Shown: positions 35,219 to 46,540 of the stretch, one piece after another
Position numbering within the stretch: the stretch's first letter is position 1
How the letters are laid out: the number at the start of each line of letters is the position of its first letter
From: Bursaphelenchus xylophilus
Taxonomy: Eukaryota; Nematoda; Chromadorea; Rhabditida; Aphelenchoididae
Assembly: GCA_904066235.2 (NCBI GenBank)
Contig: CAJFCV020000003.1
Span: forward strand, 4,650,001-4,714,000
Reading direction: 5' to 3'
DNA: 64,000 nucleotides
Notes under the pieces: generated by a model
The model's input: the letters and a program-made list of their open reading frames with translations, nothing else
The model's database searches: none
What the model was told of the DNA's origin: nothing
Position numbers and translations under genes: made by a program

Positions 35219-37572
35219 AAGGGCAGAATGTTTTTGTTATTTTCCCAAAGTCCGTAAAAGCGACGGCGAAGAATGTGGGAGGAGACTTCACAATGGACAC
35301 CTGGAGGTCAATGAAAAGTTAAAGCCGGTGACAGAAAAGGGCTACCCGATTCTAAATAAGGACTAATTCGAATGCGATAAGCTCAAATGAACAGAGGGAT
35401 GTGTAAACAATTCAGAGAACATCAAATTAGGAGAATTACAGGGTTTTGCTTCGAAGTTCTAGTGGAGTGTAATGATCATCATGGCACACTTAGATCATTT
35501 GAAGCAAGAAATGCCCAAAATTGTTTAAAAAAAAGATGATTCTAATCGTCAGAAAAAAGAATAGTGACCACAGTGTCTGAGCTTGTACATGGCAAGCTTG
35601 ACTGAAGCATTCGGCGATCATTCCGGAGTTGGAAATAATTCAAACAGTTCGCAAAAGTTTCTGTTTCGAACACATCGACAATCATTTGTGGTACGACGTT
35701 TGCTTTCACAGCCATCCTGTGGATTTTTCGTGCAAAAGCCATAGCAGTCTAGTCTATAAATTAGAGAATGTTTTTAAAGTAAACATTCACAAGCTACCAA
35801 CTTCTTTACAATTGAATCTATTGCGAAACTTTTCCTTAACCACTCTCTGAGCTCGTAAATATCTAAAACATAGAAGCTATGATTTAGATGACGCAATTAA
35901 TCATTCCCAATGTCAGACGTAGATTTATTTCTTAATCAGTTCACAGAATAAAAAACTTTCCACTGATTACCTTATTACAACAGCGTTTTGTACCGAAGAT
36001 ACCAAGAAGGGAGCGCAGACTCCGACTCTGTTTTCGCCATCAATCATGCCTGGGAAAGTCACAGAGTTTTGAGAATTATCAGCAGTTCACGTGAAGAAGT
36101 TTGGTTTATCAAAAGGTGGGTATTGAAGGTTCAAAAAGGCTTTAATTGAAGAAAACATGACAAAAGCCTACTATTACAGCTTCCAGAATGGCGTCAGAGT
36201 TCATTTCTCTGATTTTTGGATCAATTTTTTATTGTCGGTTTATCTTTGGCGGCCTTACAACGTCATTTCTTTTCGTTTAACGGCCTCACAACGTCATTTC
36301 TTTCCATTAACTTTTTGGTTTTATGTTCACTAAGTTCATTACAATAACCGAATGGATAACTGTTCAGGGTTGTTTTTTAACCTTTTATAAATTTAAAATT
36401 CATCTGGGAGACGTTAAAATAGTCGAAATAAAAAATGTTAAACTAAACGCTTGTGAGCCTGTTGATGTGTAAAAAACAAAAAGGATAAGAGACGATATTA
36501 AATGTTCAAGGTGGCTAACAAAAATAGACACGCTTGGTGGGAAAATAATCCATTTTTACTTGATGACGGTACAGTAATTTGGATCATGTGGGAGACAAAT
36601 GAACATGTGGATAACGTGGGAACCATATATTCCGCACGATTTTTTGAAATGAAACAATCGTAGATTGTTGTCCTTGCCAGGCACGAGCCACACGTACAGA
36701 AAGAAAATTTTAAAACTAATCATTTTAAGTCACCTCCAACTCATAAAAAACAAAATACCAACAAAAACATTTGGCCTTTCGACCTTGATTTTTTTGGAGT
36801 TTGATACATAGAAAAAATTACTATGTGTTTTGGAGACAAAAATTATGATAATTTTTCAATGAAAAAGAATTCACCTTAAAAAACATCGTTTTAAAATTAC
36901 ATGTCATCCAGAAAAGTTTTTTGATGCCGCAATTATACGATCATGCCCATTAAACAACCCAGTGATGCTAATTCTCTCCGACAGCCGGCAACAAGTAAAC
37001 AGTTTTGTCGTCTCTGTTTCTCGGAAAAATAATGTGGACTCGCCGTCTTTGAATCGCCCATCATCGCTTGGTGACGGCTAGCCGTGGCTGGAGATTTGGG
37101 GTCCGACTGCGACGACCTTTTTCTGCAACAAATAACACTAATTTCCCGTCAAAAGTAAACATTGTAATCACAGGGCTAACATACGCCTCTAAAATCTCAA
37201 ATTCCGACTCCAAAGTTTCTACAGAAAATCGAAACAAGCTAAACGCACAATTTTTTACAGTCCTGAATGACTTTGAAGTTGTTTACAAATAACGTTGCAA
37301 TCTTATAAACAACTTTGCAAAGAGCCCTTACTGTAATCACTTTTTTTGTTTTCGTATACATTGCCTGCATGATCTCCGATTTACAATTACAGTTTAAGCC
37401 TGAATTGTGACGGTACGCCAGACTTTTTGTTTACAGGAACCGTCTTCTGATTACCTGTTTCTTCCGTGTTGACTTATGACAAATGGAGATGTAAGGCGTT
37501 AATTTGATGATTGATGCTCTCATGATTGTAACACCGCCTCTTTAAACCCTCTCAAAATACGATAGCTGCCGT
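35219..37572. promoter_or_regulatory. Shared divergent upstream region of the two YPY peptide genes
   Basis: About 2.35 kb between divergent paralogues. No gene is supported. A short direct duplication occurs at about 36,249-36,302: a unit of roughly 23 bases ending ACAACGTCATTTCTTT occurs twice, 36 bases apart. Open frames (for example 37068-37292) lack support. Confidence 0.35.
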
Positions 37573-37580
37573 TTATAAAG
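37573..37580 (+). promoter_or_regulatory. TATA box of peptide copy 2
   Basis: TTATAAAG about 80 bases upstream of the ATG, mirroring copy 1. Confidence 0.55.
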
Positions 37581-37658
37581 CGTCAAAAATGACTGTCGCA
37601 ACAAGAACGGCGAATTGTAGAGTCGACGATACACTTTTTACTTTATCAACTTTTCACA

Positions 37659-37925
37659 ATGAAGTTGTTGCTCTCAATGGCTCTCTTGGCGACTTGTATT
37701 ACCCTCATCTCAGCACTGCCTTATCCCTACGTGAACCCGTATCCATACGCTCCATATGACTACAGCGGATACAGTGGCTATCCGGGGTACAATAACAATG
37801 GAAATAGCGTTAGTTACGGTGTCTTCGGAAGAGGAAATAATTATGGAATGATCGGAGATCCCGATGGATCTTTCGGATTCTGGCTTCGATGTGGGGATTC
37901 GAATTGTGGACGGAATGGAAAATAG
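37659..37925 (+). CDS. Small secreted YPY-rich peptide, copy 2
   Basis: Single-exon, 88 aa. The signal peptide (MKLLLSMALLATCITLISA) precedes LPYPYVNPYPY, a Tyr/Gly/Asn-rich middle, GMIGDPDG, and the C-terminal WLRCGDSNCGRNGK. It shares both ends with copy 1, whereas the signal peptide and middle differ, which points to selection on the N-terminal motif and the C-x4-C block. The terminal GRNGK is strictly kept; a C-terminal Gly-Lys could in principle be processed to an amide, but that is speculation. It is transcribed away from copy 1. Confidence 0.85.
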   Translation: MKLLLSMALLATCITLISALPYPYVNPYPYAPYDYSGYSGYPGYNNNGNSVSYGVFGRGNNYGMIGDPDGSFGFWLRCGDSNCGRNGK

Positions 37926-38033
37926 GAAGAACATGTGTGTATACGATACCACAGACTAGTGTTCACACGCATATGTCATCGTTCTTTTCAATATTATAAT
38001 ATCGATCTCATGTACAATATAAAGTTCTACGTC

Positions 38034-38039
38034 AATAAA
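38034..38039 (+). terminator. Polyadenylation signal of peptide copy 2
   Basis: AATAAA 109 bases after the stop codon. Confidence 0.55.
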
Positions 38040-40585
38040 GTACAAATTAATAAATAAAAAAAATTCCAGATGTGATTGGTCCATTTGTTTCTGAAGGGAA
38101 CATTACAGCTTGTTGAAAGTTTCCTTACTTGTTTCGTAAGCAAAAGAAAACGTTTGCTTTTTAATAATGATCAACGCTTTCAAAGAACGGAATTTCATTT
38201 TTCTGAGAAATAGAAACATGGATTCTATTGAGAACAGATTTAAAGCCCCATGTGAAATATAAAGTTCTTAAAAAACCCTACCGTATCCATGAAGTAAACA
38301 ACGGATTCCTCCATCGCCGGCATTTTTCAAAACTTTTCTTGGGAAATGGAGATTCGGATGTTCTGTATGCCGTGCCCCGACTTTCTAATTCGAGCTTGTT
38401 CATGAAGTTTTCGCTTGGTTTAGTTCGTACTTCCGTTCCGTGTGGCCTTAAAGGGACTTCAAAGAGATGTTGCGCTTGTCAGTTTTTGATGAATCCAATC
38501 AAAAAATGTCTCAGAACTAAAGCAGTAGGTAAATTACTGTGTAAAAAGTTTGCAAAACGTCTGGTCTTTTTTGACAGTATTATTGTTGCGCAATCTCGAA
38601 ACTTTTTCAGATTTCCGTTGAGTTTGCAGCTGTTTTCCCTGAAATTGGCTCAGTTATCCATCTGAAGTAAAAGTCGACCTAAATTGAATAAACTCTGAGT
38701 CCGTCTTTCAGGCCGCTATATTGGGATCGCTGCCGTTCCAAACAAAAAATAAACCGCGCAACAGATTTGGCCGCGAATTATGGGAACAGATGCGGAAATT
38801 AAATAATTTGGGGCTATGCATTTCCGATCCCATTCGGAGATTATTAATGTTTTCGCAACGAGGAATAACCCCCTTACTTCGCACTTGACTTCTAACAACT
38901 TTCTGGCCCTACTTTCTAACAACTTTTTTGATTGTCTCTCAATATTATGGCCATATTTTCAAACATTTATTCGTTTTCGTTTCCATATGTTTATATAAAA
39001 AGATATCTCGCTTGTCCGCCTTTCCTCATTACCCGCGTCTTCAGAATCCGTCCCAGAATCCACTTGTTTCCTCTGCTTCGTATCTTCTCGAGGGCGATCT
39101 TGACTCCGCCCTGAGGGCCCAGTCCGGTTTCCGGCCAACCGAATCTGACGAGTGATGAGTTTTCTCGCTGCGAAAAAACTTTTTTTGACGTTTTCCATCA
39201 AAAATTATCCGTTTAAGGATCTCCAATTCAGATATCGCAAGTCCATTCTTGGGGGGAATGCGGGGAAAAGTAATGCGGCAAAAGGTGAGGGAAACACATT
39301 AAGCGAGGGCTTTGTTCGCCTTAAGGCGTATTTTTGACGGGGTTGTTCAAGATATTGCAGGTATTTTTAGTGGCTTCACATGGCGATTTATACGAAAATG
39401 TTCAAAATCAGATGGTCTCATTTTAATTTAATGTTGGAGAATTTACCAAAACAATTTAATAGACCTAAACTCTTCAGAAAGTTGGCGTGGCAGATCGGGC
39501 ATGACAAGTTTGAAAAAAATCTGGCCGCCGTAACACAAGAAATTTAATTATGTGGAGTTATATAAAGTCCAAAACTGTTTAATCGCCTCATTTTGCTTAC
39601 TTATATATTTGCACCCTCCTACCTGTGAGAACATCGCTCAAGCCAAGTTTCGTTCCATTTTCTCGCCCAGTCTTTCAAAAAATAATTCCACAAAAATAAT
39701 TTTCGGGATTAGGCCGGAGCTTTTGTCGCTCCCGTCCTAATACTTTTTGTCTACTTTTACAGTCCCCTTCAAACAGAACAGAGTTGTTATCCAATCTCGC
39801 GGAAATTAGACCGAGAAGGAAGCGCGATTAAACCTTATAAGGGCAGTTTATTTATTATAAGGATTAGACGCCGAAGGCAATGGGGACACAAGTTTGGAAC
39901 GAACGGCGCGGGGACGGGAAAGGAGACGATTAGGGATAATTCTATTGTAAACAGAGGGAAGAAAGATCGCAGGAAAGCCGGTAAGGACATGTTGGACATG
40001 GCCTGTAAGGAGTTTGTTGGAGCTTGAATATTCAGATGCTATTTTGATTTTTCAAGGGAACTTCTCAAAGTTTAAACTTCAGATTCTTTTGAAATTTGGT
40101 ACACTTCATCCATAAAAACGCGGAATTTTTGACTAATTTTTGTGCTAATTTTTTGCCAATGATTTTTTTTCTTGTAAATCCACTCCGATTTCCCTCAACT
40201 TTCACCTAGATTCCTATTAATTACGGACCTTTTTACGCGGGTTATAAACTTTCCTTTACGACCACACTTGTCCGGAAAATATTGGCAAATAAACTCGGGA
40301 ACAACTGGCGATCATAAAGACACCATTCGGCATTTTATTTGCATATCTCCTATTGTATAAATACCGTGGATGTATCAAATCCAATGTTTTTAATCCGATT
40401 TGAAATTATTTTTATAGAAAACAGTCTTCCGTTTATATCTGGTGCACATCTGCAACGAAGAACAGAGACGGGAAATATAAAAATAACCGTATTATCATCG
40501 CCTGGCGACTAAAACCCCTCAGGGCAAACGATTTTGGAGAATTTGAGGACGGGAAATTTGCAATAATTGGCTGGAAAAGGCGAAG
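38040..40585. other. Intergenic region upstream of the Ig-domain gene
   Basis: About 2.5 kb. The longest frame (38228-38665, plus) has no ATG near its start, no domain and no splice support, so I do not call it. The rest is AT-rich with a GC-richer patch at about 39,880-39,990. A TATA-like TATAAATA at about 40,356-40,363 may serve the next gene. Confidence 0.4.
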
Positions 40586-42829
40586 ATGGCGTTTACAAGG
40601 CTTGGAATCTTGATTTTAATGGTTGAACTTGGTCAATTTGGTAAGTCATAAGTTTAAATTTGTCTGAATTTCGCAAAAATTTTTGTTTTCTCTAATTTCC
40701 CACCAACTTTTGCAACTTTTTCATTATCAAAATTCCATTCCTTTTCGATTCTTTTATATTATTCTTGGTATTCAGCGCTTTATGATTCCATTTTCGTAAC
40801 ATTTCCTTTATTTTCCGCTTAAATTTTCCAGTTTGATGACTTCGAATACCCCAAACAAAAATCTTTTTTTCTTGTAATTTCCGTTTCGGAATATTGCAAG
40901 CCCTGAGGGCACAAAAAGAACTGCTAAATTCCTATTGTTTTAGGTCGTATTTAACTCTTTTTTTGCTTCCAAAAATAAATTGTCGGCGACTTTTGGTCCC
41001 GAAAATTTCCGAATTCAAATTTCGCCACTTGAATTTGCATTTTTGGCGGGCAATTTTTTGATTGAGAAAAGATAATTTTGAAGAGCGCTCCGTATGTTTG
41101 AAGCGGGAATTGGGTTACGCAACGCGTAACGAGATGCAAATCGAGTAAAAGTTGAAGAAAAAAGGCGAAAATGGGATTCCAAAAATGAAAAATAGAACAA
41201 GAAAGTAAGACGAAAAGGAAATTTGACAGAAATCGAGAAAGATTCCTGTAATATCATTTAATCTCGACATCGATTACTGTAACATCTTGCAATTCAAGCG
41301 TGAAATGCCGCATTGTTTGCTGAAGTTACTCATTTCTGACGCAATTTGCAATATAATCCATAAAATTCCTTCAAAAAGCGATAACATTTTGATGACATTT
41401 CTAATATTTTCGGCAGTCAGCTGAAGAAATGGGCTTCTTTATCTCCGGAAATCGGCTCCAAATATTTTAAAAAGTCATCAAATCATAAAAGATATACATT
41501 CCCAAGAGAAATGGCTTCAAAATCCACCCATTTGTAAGGCAAAATTAATAAAAATACGGTAAAATACGGACTGAAAAAATAAAAATTAATTAATTTTTAG
41601 TGTTGGCCGGTCGTACCCTCACAAAAGAGGAATGTCTCAAATTTGAACGATCAAATTTTATACAGAGAGCTCCAAAAGTAAGGCTTTTACAATTAAAATA
41701 TATAAGATACGGTACACCGATGAGAAATTAATCTTATTTTTCAGGTGGTCCGAGTCTACGAAAGCGATCCGGCTTATCTACATTGCACAGTACCTCATTC
41801 AAACAATAATTTGGTAAGCAATTTGTACCAGTCTTCGGAAAGGGAAAGAAAATTACAAATTCAAAAAAACACTTAAAAAGTAGTCAAGTGTTTTTAAAGT
41901 AATTAGTCATTACAAGAGCACTTTCACATAAGAAAGGTCCGTTTTGGCTGAAAAAACAGCTTGGAATACATAATTTATAATTTTTCTGAAAGCTTTGAAG
42001 TTGCCTAAAAATGCAAAATTTTAATATGCTTCCAAACTTTTTATACATAGTACGTATTATAGGTGGCCTGGACTCGTCTCACAGACGATGCCCTGCTCAC
42101 CGCCGGAGGGCAAAGTTTCACTTCGGACAGTCGTTTCCAAATCTCGCCGAAAAGGGAAGCCAGGGATTGGGTCCTGAACATTCGACGGGTCATGTTGTCG
42201 GACAGCGGATGCTACATGTGTGAGATTAACACTGAGCCCCAATCCACTCAGTACACGGTGTATTTGGAGGTATTCAAGAAGAAAGAGACGCCTACGAACA
42301 AACCAGAGACCTCGGTGACAGTGAATAGTAAGTTAGATTAAGGTCCTTTCATTGGAGATATTCAGAGCCAAAGACAACACTGACCGCGAGGATGGAGGGG
42401 AGCACGATCATTTTAAATTGTACAGTAGAGGCGGACAGACATTCAACTATCGATGTGTTATGGACAAAAGATCGGAAACCAGTGGATTTATTTGATGAGA
42501 AAAGTAAGACAGGCCATGAACTCGATCTAAATATATCATTTGCCTATTCCAGAATACGTAACATCATACAAAACTGTGAGCAGAAATCTGATGGTCTATG
42601 TTCTAAAGGTGAACGAGGCTTCCCATCAGGATGACGGTCAATATGCCTGCGAAGGAGAAGAATTCCCTCAGCAATCGCAGACCGTTCATATTAATGCAGG
42701 TATGGAAACATTACAAATTCATATTCTGTTTTAGCCCTGGTTTCATCACCCAATAGCTCAAGCTTCCCAACGCTCAATTATTTTATTCTCCTTCTTTGCG
42801 TAATAACACATCCAATCTTATGTTTGTAA
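40586..42829 (+). CDS. zig-8: Two-Ig-domain cell-surface protein (ZIG-8/Dpr-like), probable GPI anchor
   Basis: Neuronal-type adhesion protein candidate. Exons: 40586-40640, 41601-41677, 41745-41813, 42063-42327, 42366-42503, 42553-42699, 42735-42829; 846 nt, 281 aa. The signal peptide is MAFTRLGILILMVELGQFVL. Ig1 has the cysteines in YLHCTV and GCYMCEIN with core VAWTRL; the signature RDWVLNIRRVMLSDSGCYMC closely resembles the first Ig of Dpr/DIP (wirin) proteins. Ig2 has ILNCTV, VLWTKD and GQYACEGEE. The last exon encodes a Ser/Asn-rich linker and a terminal hydrophobic tail (YFILLLCVITHPILCL), typical of GPI-anchor signals. Two rather than three Ig domains favours the ZIG-8/Dpr side over RIG-5/DIP. 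The first intron (960 bp) is much longer than the rest. Confidence 0.8.
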
Positions 42830-42863
42830 ATGAACTTGTACATTTTTGAAATGTTACTGTGGC

Positions 42864-42869
42864 AATAAA
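42864..42869 (+). terminator. Polyadenylation signal of the Ig-domain gene
   Basis: AATAAA 34 bases after the stop codon. Confidence 0.6.
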
Positions 42870-43031
42870 GATATCAAAAAGTATTAGGAGTACCCTGACC
42901 GCGGAAGCAAAATTGCGAACGCCTTCTCCTCTAAATATTACCTAAATCCATGTAAATTTCACCCAATAAGACGCAAATATATACTGAAATTTCTACCATT
43001 GCATAAACCATATGTTTATTTCAATCCTCAT

Positions 43032-44401
43032 CTAATTGTCTTTCTTGAGATGCCCATGAGCAGGTAATGTAGACAATCGGACGGCTTTGGCGGTAGGTCT
43101 GAGGATAGTAAAAGAACAAGTCAGATTGTCGTCCACATTCATCATAGCCGCCGCATTATCAAATTGACCACAGTAATGGGGCGCCGAAAAAATGGTAACC
43201 AATTTTCTGTTTGCGAAAAATTCGTATCCGTCCTAAAACCATGAAAAACATAATAATAGACCCACCTGAACAACTTGATGTGCTCTCGCGATCAAATCAA
43301 TTTCCAACTGCTGGAGGGAGGAATTTACAATGTCGGTGCCAAAAACATACGAAACTCCGCGGGTGTTCGGTTGCCAACCTTTGGTCCAAGCGTCCGGATC
43401 CGACCATAGAAGATCGATATAAAGAGATGGATTCGGCGGATCCACAGGGCGAGTCAGTGTTCGAAGCTGATCAAGGTTTTTCAGCTGAGGAGAAAGCCCA
43501 CCGTGCATGCACAGAATCTTGCCTAAAACCAAAATAGATTGGGCATACCTAAAAAACAAAAACTTTATAAAAAACACACCGCCGACGAGTCCGGCAAATG
43601 GCATGGCGTTGAAAGCATCCTGAAAAGTTTGCCACAGTCTCACACTTTGATACCGACGATTGCATTCTTCAAAGAAACCGTAGACTCGATTTATCGCCGA
43701 ACATTCATGATTTCCACGCAATAAAAAGAAATTCTCGGGGTATTTGAGCTGAAATGGAAAGATTTTAGCGGAATAAGGTGCCCAAATTAAAGCCGATGGA
43801 AAATCTGAACCAAAAAAAGAAAACAGGAGATTAATGAACAGATACAGCAGTAAGCCGACTTGAGACCTCGAAAGAAAGCTTCCGTCAGATGAAAAAAAAT
43901 TTCCAGTAAATCGTGACACTTCGTCGTGAGAACAAAATGTCAAACCTTCTGGCTTACCTTATAACAAAAGAAAAGACTAATCGTCTCCAGATTCTGTCTT
44001 CCTCTGTCGACGTAATCCCCAAGGAACAGATAATTGGCGGCCGGAGGGAAACCGGCTCGATCAAAAAGTCTCATAACGTCGGAGAACCTAAATTAATGTC
44101 ATAAAATGACTATTTCTAGCATTGTAAACGCCTGAATTTAAACAACTTGCTGTCCATGGGTGTCTCCACAGATCTTTATTGGCGGGTCGACTTCTACCAT
44201 GGAGCTTTGTTGCAAGAACACTTCTCGAACTGACATGCATAACTGAAGGAGCTCCGTCTCCCGGACCACTTTGGTCAACGAACAGCCCGGTGATCCAACG
44301 TTTAGAATCTTGCAGATCAACTCATCCAGATCCAATTTGGCTAGTGGAACATTTTGGGTGAGAAGTGGCGCCGGGGTAATCACTGGAGTTGCTCCCGCCA
44401 T
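43032..44401 (-). CDS. PP1-like serine/threonine phosphatase catalytic subunit (divergent)
   Basis: Metal-dependent phosphatase of the PPP family. Minus exons: 44401-44151, 44087-43958, 43748-43580, 43522-43266, 43232-43032; 1008 nt, 335 aa. Motifs: GDTHGQFSDV (PP1 usually GDIHGQYYDL), [30 protein letters not shown], then [14 protein letters not shown] and [16 protein letters not shown]; all metal-binding and catalytic residues are kept. The N-terminus (about 30 residues) and the short tail differ from the conserved PP1 isoforms, suggesting one of the nematode-expanded, often germline PP1-like genes (inference). The first intron must use a GC donor (GCAAGT) to keep GDTHGQF in frame. An acceptor lies six bases upstream of the ATG, which fits trans-splicing. 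Confidence 0.92.
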
Positions 44402-45543
44402 GACGATCTGAACAGCAAAACATGATGCTCAAGGCTACAATTACTGAGTACCGTATGTTTTCAGTTTCTCGTTGATTCAATGAGATCGCTGTGCCAAGAG
44501 ATTCAGGCTGATAACTGGACGGACTTTTTGCTTGACCCGGCGAAAGGAACAACCGAACCGAGTTTATTCGTTCAATGATCGAGAATGAATCTGAATTCCG
44601 GGGTCAACAAGAGAACATGGAAAACGACGAGTGGTCTCACAACACAATTGTCAGAAAAACGGTTTTGCCCATAAATTTTGACTGATCGTGAAAAATTTTT
44701 ATAACAGACTAGGGAGGTACATCCATTCATCGATGACCCTTAGGGGCTTTGGATGATCCACCGGAGGCTTGGCCGCGACTCGGCGAATGTTCGGCGGCGA
44801 CTTGACGAAGGCATAGACCATGGCTACTTTTTCGTAGACTCGAGTTGACGTAGCTACGTAGAGTCTACAGTTGCAAGAGTCTCAACTCGACACTAACTTC
44901 CCAAACGAAAAATTTGGATGCCAATAAGCTTTGGCATTCTGCCCAAGGCAAAGACACTTTGATGGTCTAAATTCTCTACATTCGGCCAGAGAAGAAGCTG
45001 CGCCCTGAGGACGAAATATTGTTCCTCCGAAGAGCACTTTCGTCTTTCTCTTCTGCTTCCCTCTTCCATAGAGCTTATCTATCCGAACAAAGGACGCATG
45101 TCGCCGAATTTATTGCCGTTCGAAAAGAATCCCGTGCTCTTGGCCAGACATTCGCCGTTTTTATTTTCCTTTTTATAAATTGGAGTTACGAAGATGCAAG
45201 TGAACATGGTTATGCAATATCAACGCCCAACCCTGACACCTCGGAGCATGGGCCGTTTTATTATAACAATCTTGGTTTTGACGATTATTATGTTCTACAC
45301 TCTTCTAATTGTAAGTTGTGGTATTTCATCGAATCTTTTTAGTATCTAAATTGAAAGTGGAAAAAATTGTGTTCAAGTGCAATATCGATGGAATAATGAA
45401 TGCTTCAAAGTTCCATGAGTTCGGCAATACTTCGTCAAAAATTCCGCGCTGCAGGGGTCCCCGACATAGACAAGAAAAGAAAGTTGAATAAAATTTTCAA
45501 ATTATTTTGATTAAATTTATAAAGTAAGTTACGAAAAAATTAT
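44402..45543. other. Intergenic region with an unconfirmed membrane microprotein frame
   Basis: About 1.1 kb. On the plus strand, 45194-45349 encodes 51 residues with a good hydrophobic segment (RFIITILVLTIIMFYTLLI) ahead of a GT donor-like site at 45311. If spliced to the acceptor at 45342, the frame would stop at once; in another frame the downstream exon (to about 45,489) is open. It could be a microprotein, a decayed first exon of a type II membrane enzyme, or chance. Confidence 0.25.
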
Positions 45544-46439
45544 TCATTGATGTTTTCTAGCGATTTCAATGTTCAACGTAGACTCGAGATGCTGGGCGAT
45601 GAGTTCAGCATATTCCATTGGATGTCTTCCAAAATGATTCACATGTTCTGAGTCGTTCCAGCATTTCCATTTCACAGTTTTCCCCTTCTCCAGCTGATCA
45701 TCCTTGAATGCTGCGATTTCCCGATGATAACAAACAAAGTCCGCTTTGGAATACAGATAAAGTTGATGTTGAGGCAGGTCAGGAAAGGAAAGGAGATGAT
45801 TGTAAGGCACCATGTGTTTCATATTCTCCTTGTTGATGGCAGTTTGGACTTTGAATTTTGGATATGCTGATGCAATGAACGGGAGACGACGTATTACGGC
45901 GTAAGTGAGGGTCAGCGGGTTGCGTTTGGATCTGGGGATTTCGTTCAGATGGGCTCGGAAGAACTGGCCGAGTCGTCCGGAATTGGCTGGCCCACTGAAT
46001 TATTATTATTAGGTAAATGATGACAAAAGAAGAAATTATCACGGTTGGTTTAGGCCCCACCTGTCTGCAATCCATCCCTTGACCCGCTTTTTGATGATGT
46101 TGCCATCCTGTTCACGACTCAGATTATCCCAGATGTTGGCAAATTGTCCACTTCCATTAACGCTGAACGTGTGCACGATCAGAGGACGATCTTCATGGAC
46201 GATTGGCCGGAACTCGCGGTGATAAAAGCGATCGGCTTCAGAGAGTTGAATCCAAAAGTTACTGTCAAAGGCCGGAGGTATTTTCGCGATGGATTCGAAG
46301 CTAAGATACGGAAAAATGAAATTGTGAGGCCATTAGGGAGGACTCACCCCAATTTGTTGTAGAGCTGAACGTATTTCCCGAGTTGTTTGATGTGACATCC
46401 TCCCCAACCGAGTATCAGAACCAACGGATCCTTTCCCAT
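45544..46439 (-). CDS. TMEM53-like protein (DUF829)
   Basis: Alpha/beta-hydrolase-like DUF829 protein. Minus exons: 46439-46348, 46300-46061, 45994-45544; 783 nt, 260 aa. The N-terminus PLVLILGWGGCHIKQLGKY is the family signature (LxxLLGWxGxxxKxLxKY). The C-terminal part LYLYSKADFVCYHREI, then DSEHVNHFGRHPMEYAELI, matches the family's SKADxIVPY and H-V-x-H-x-R-x-HPxxY pattern, including the putative catalytic Asp and His. The usual VPY is replaced by VCY. No signal peptide; vertebrate TMEM53 is a nuclear-envelope protein. The start lies after an acceptor (GGTAG) three bases upstream. It shares a 101-bp promoter with the divergent gene at 46541. Confidence 0.85.
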
Positions 46440-46540
46440 GACCTACCGAACAAAGTTTGAAAAAGGAATAATCAAAATATGGGATAAGCAAAGTCATTTT
46501 TTGGAAGCAAAAACAGGATCGTCCAGTCTGGAGCCTTGGG
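46440..46540. promoter_or_regulatory. Compact bidirectional promoter
   Basis: Only 101 bp separate the start codons of the divergent TMEM53-like and orphan GPI-protein genes, so both must share regulatory sequence here or use sequence inside the neighbour. Confidence 0.5.

Noticed and set aside
38228..38665. 145-codon plus-strand open frame
   Set aside because: Opens without ATG, basic low-information composition, no homology recognised.
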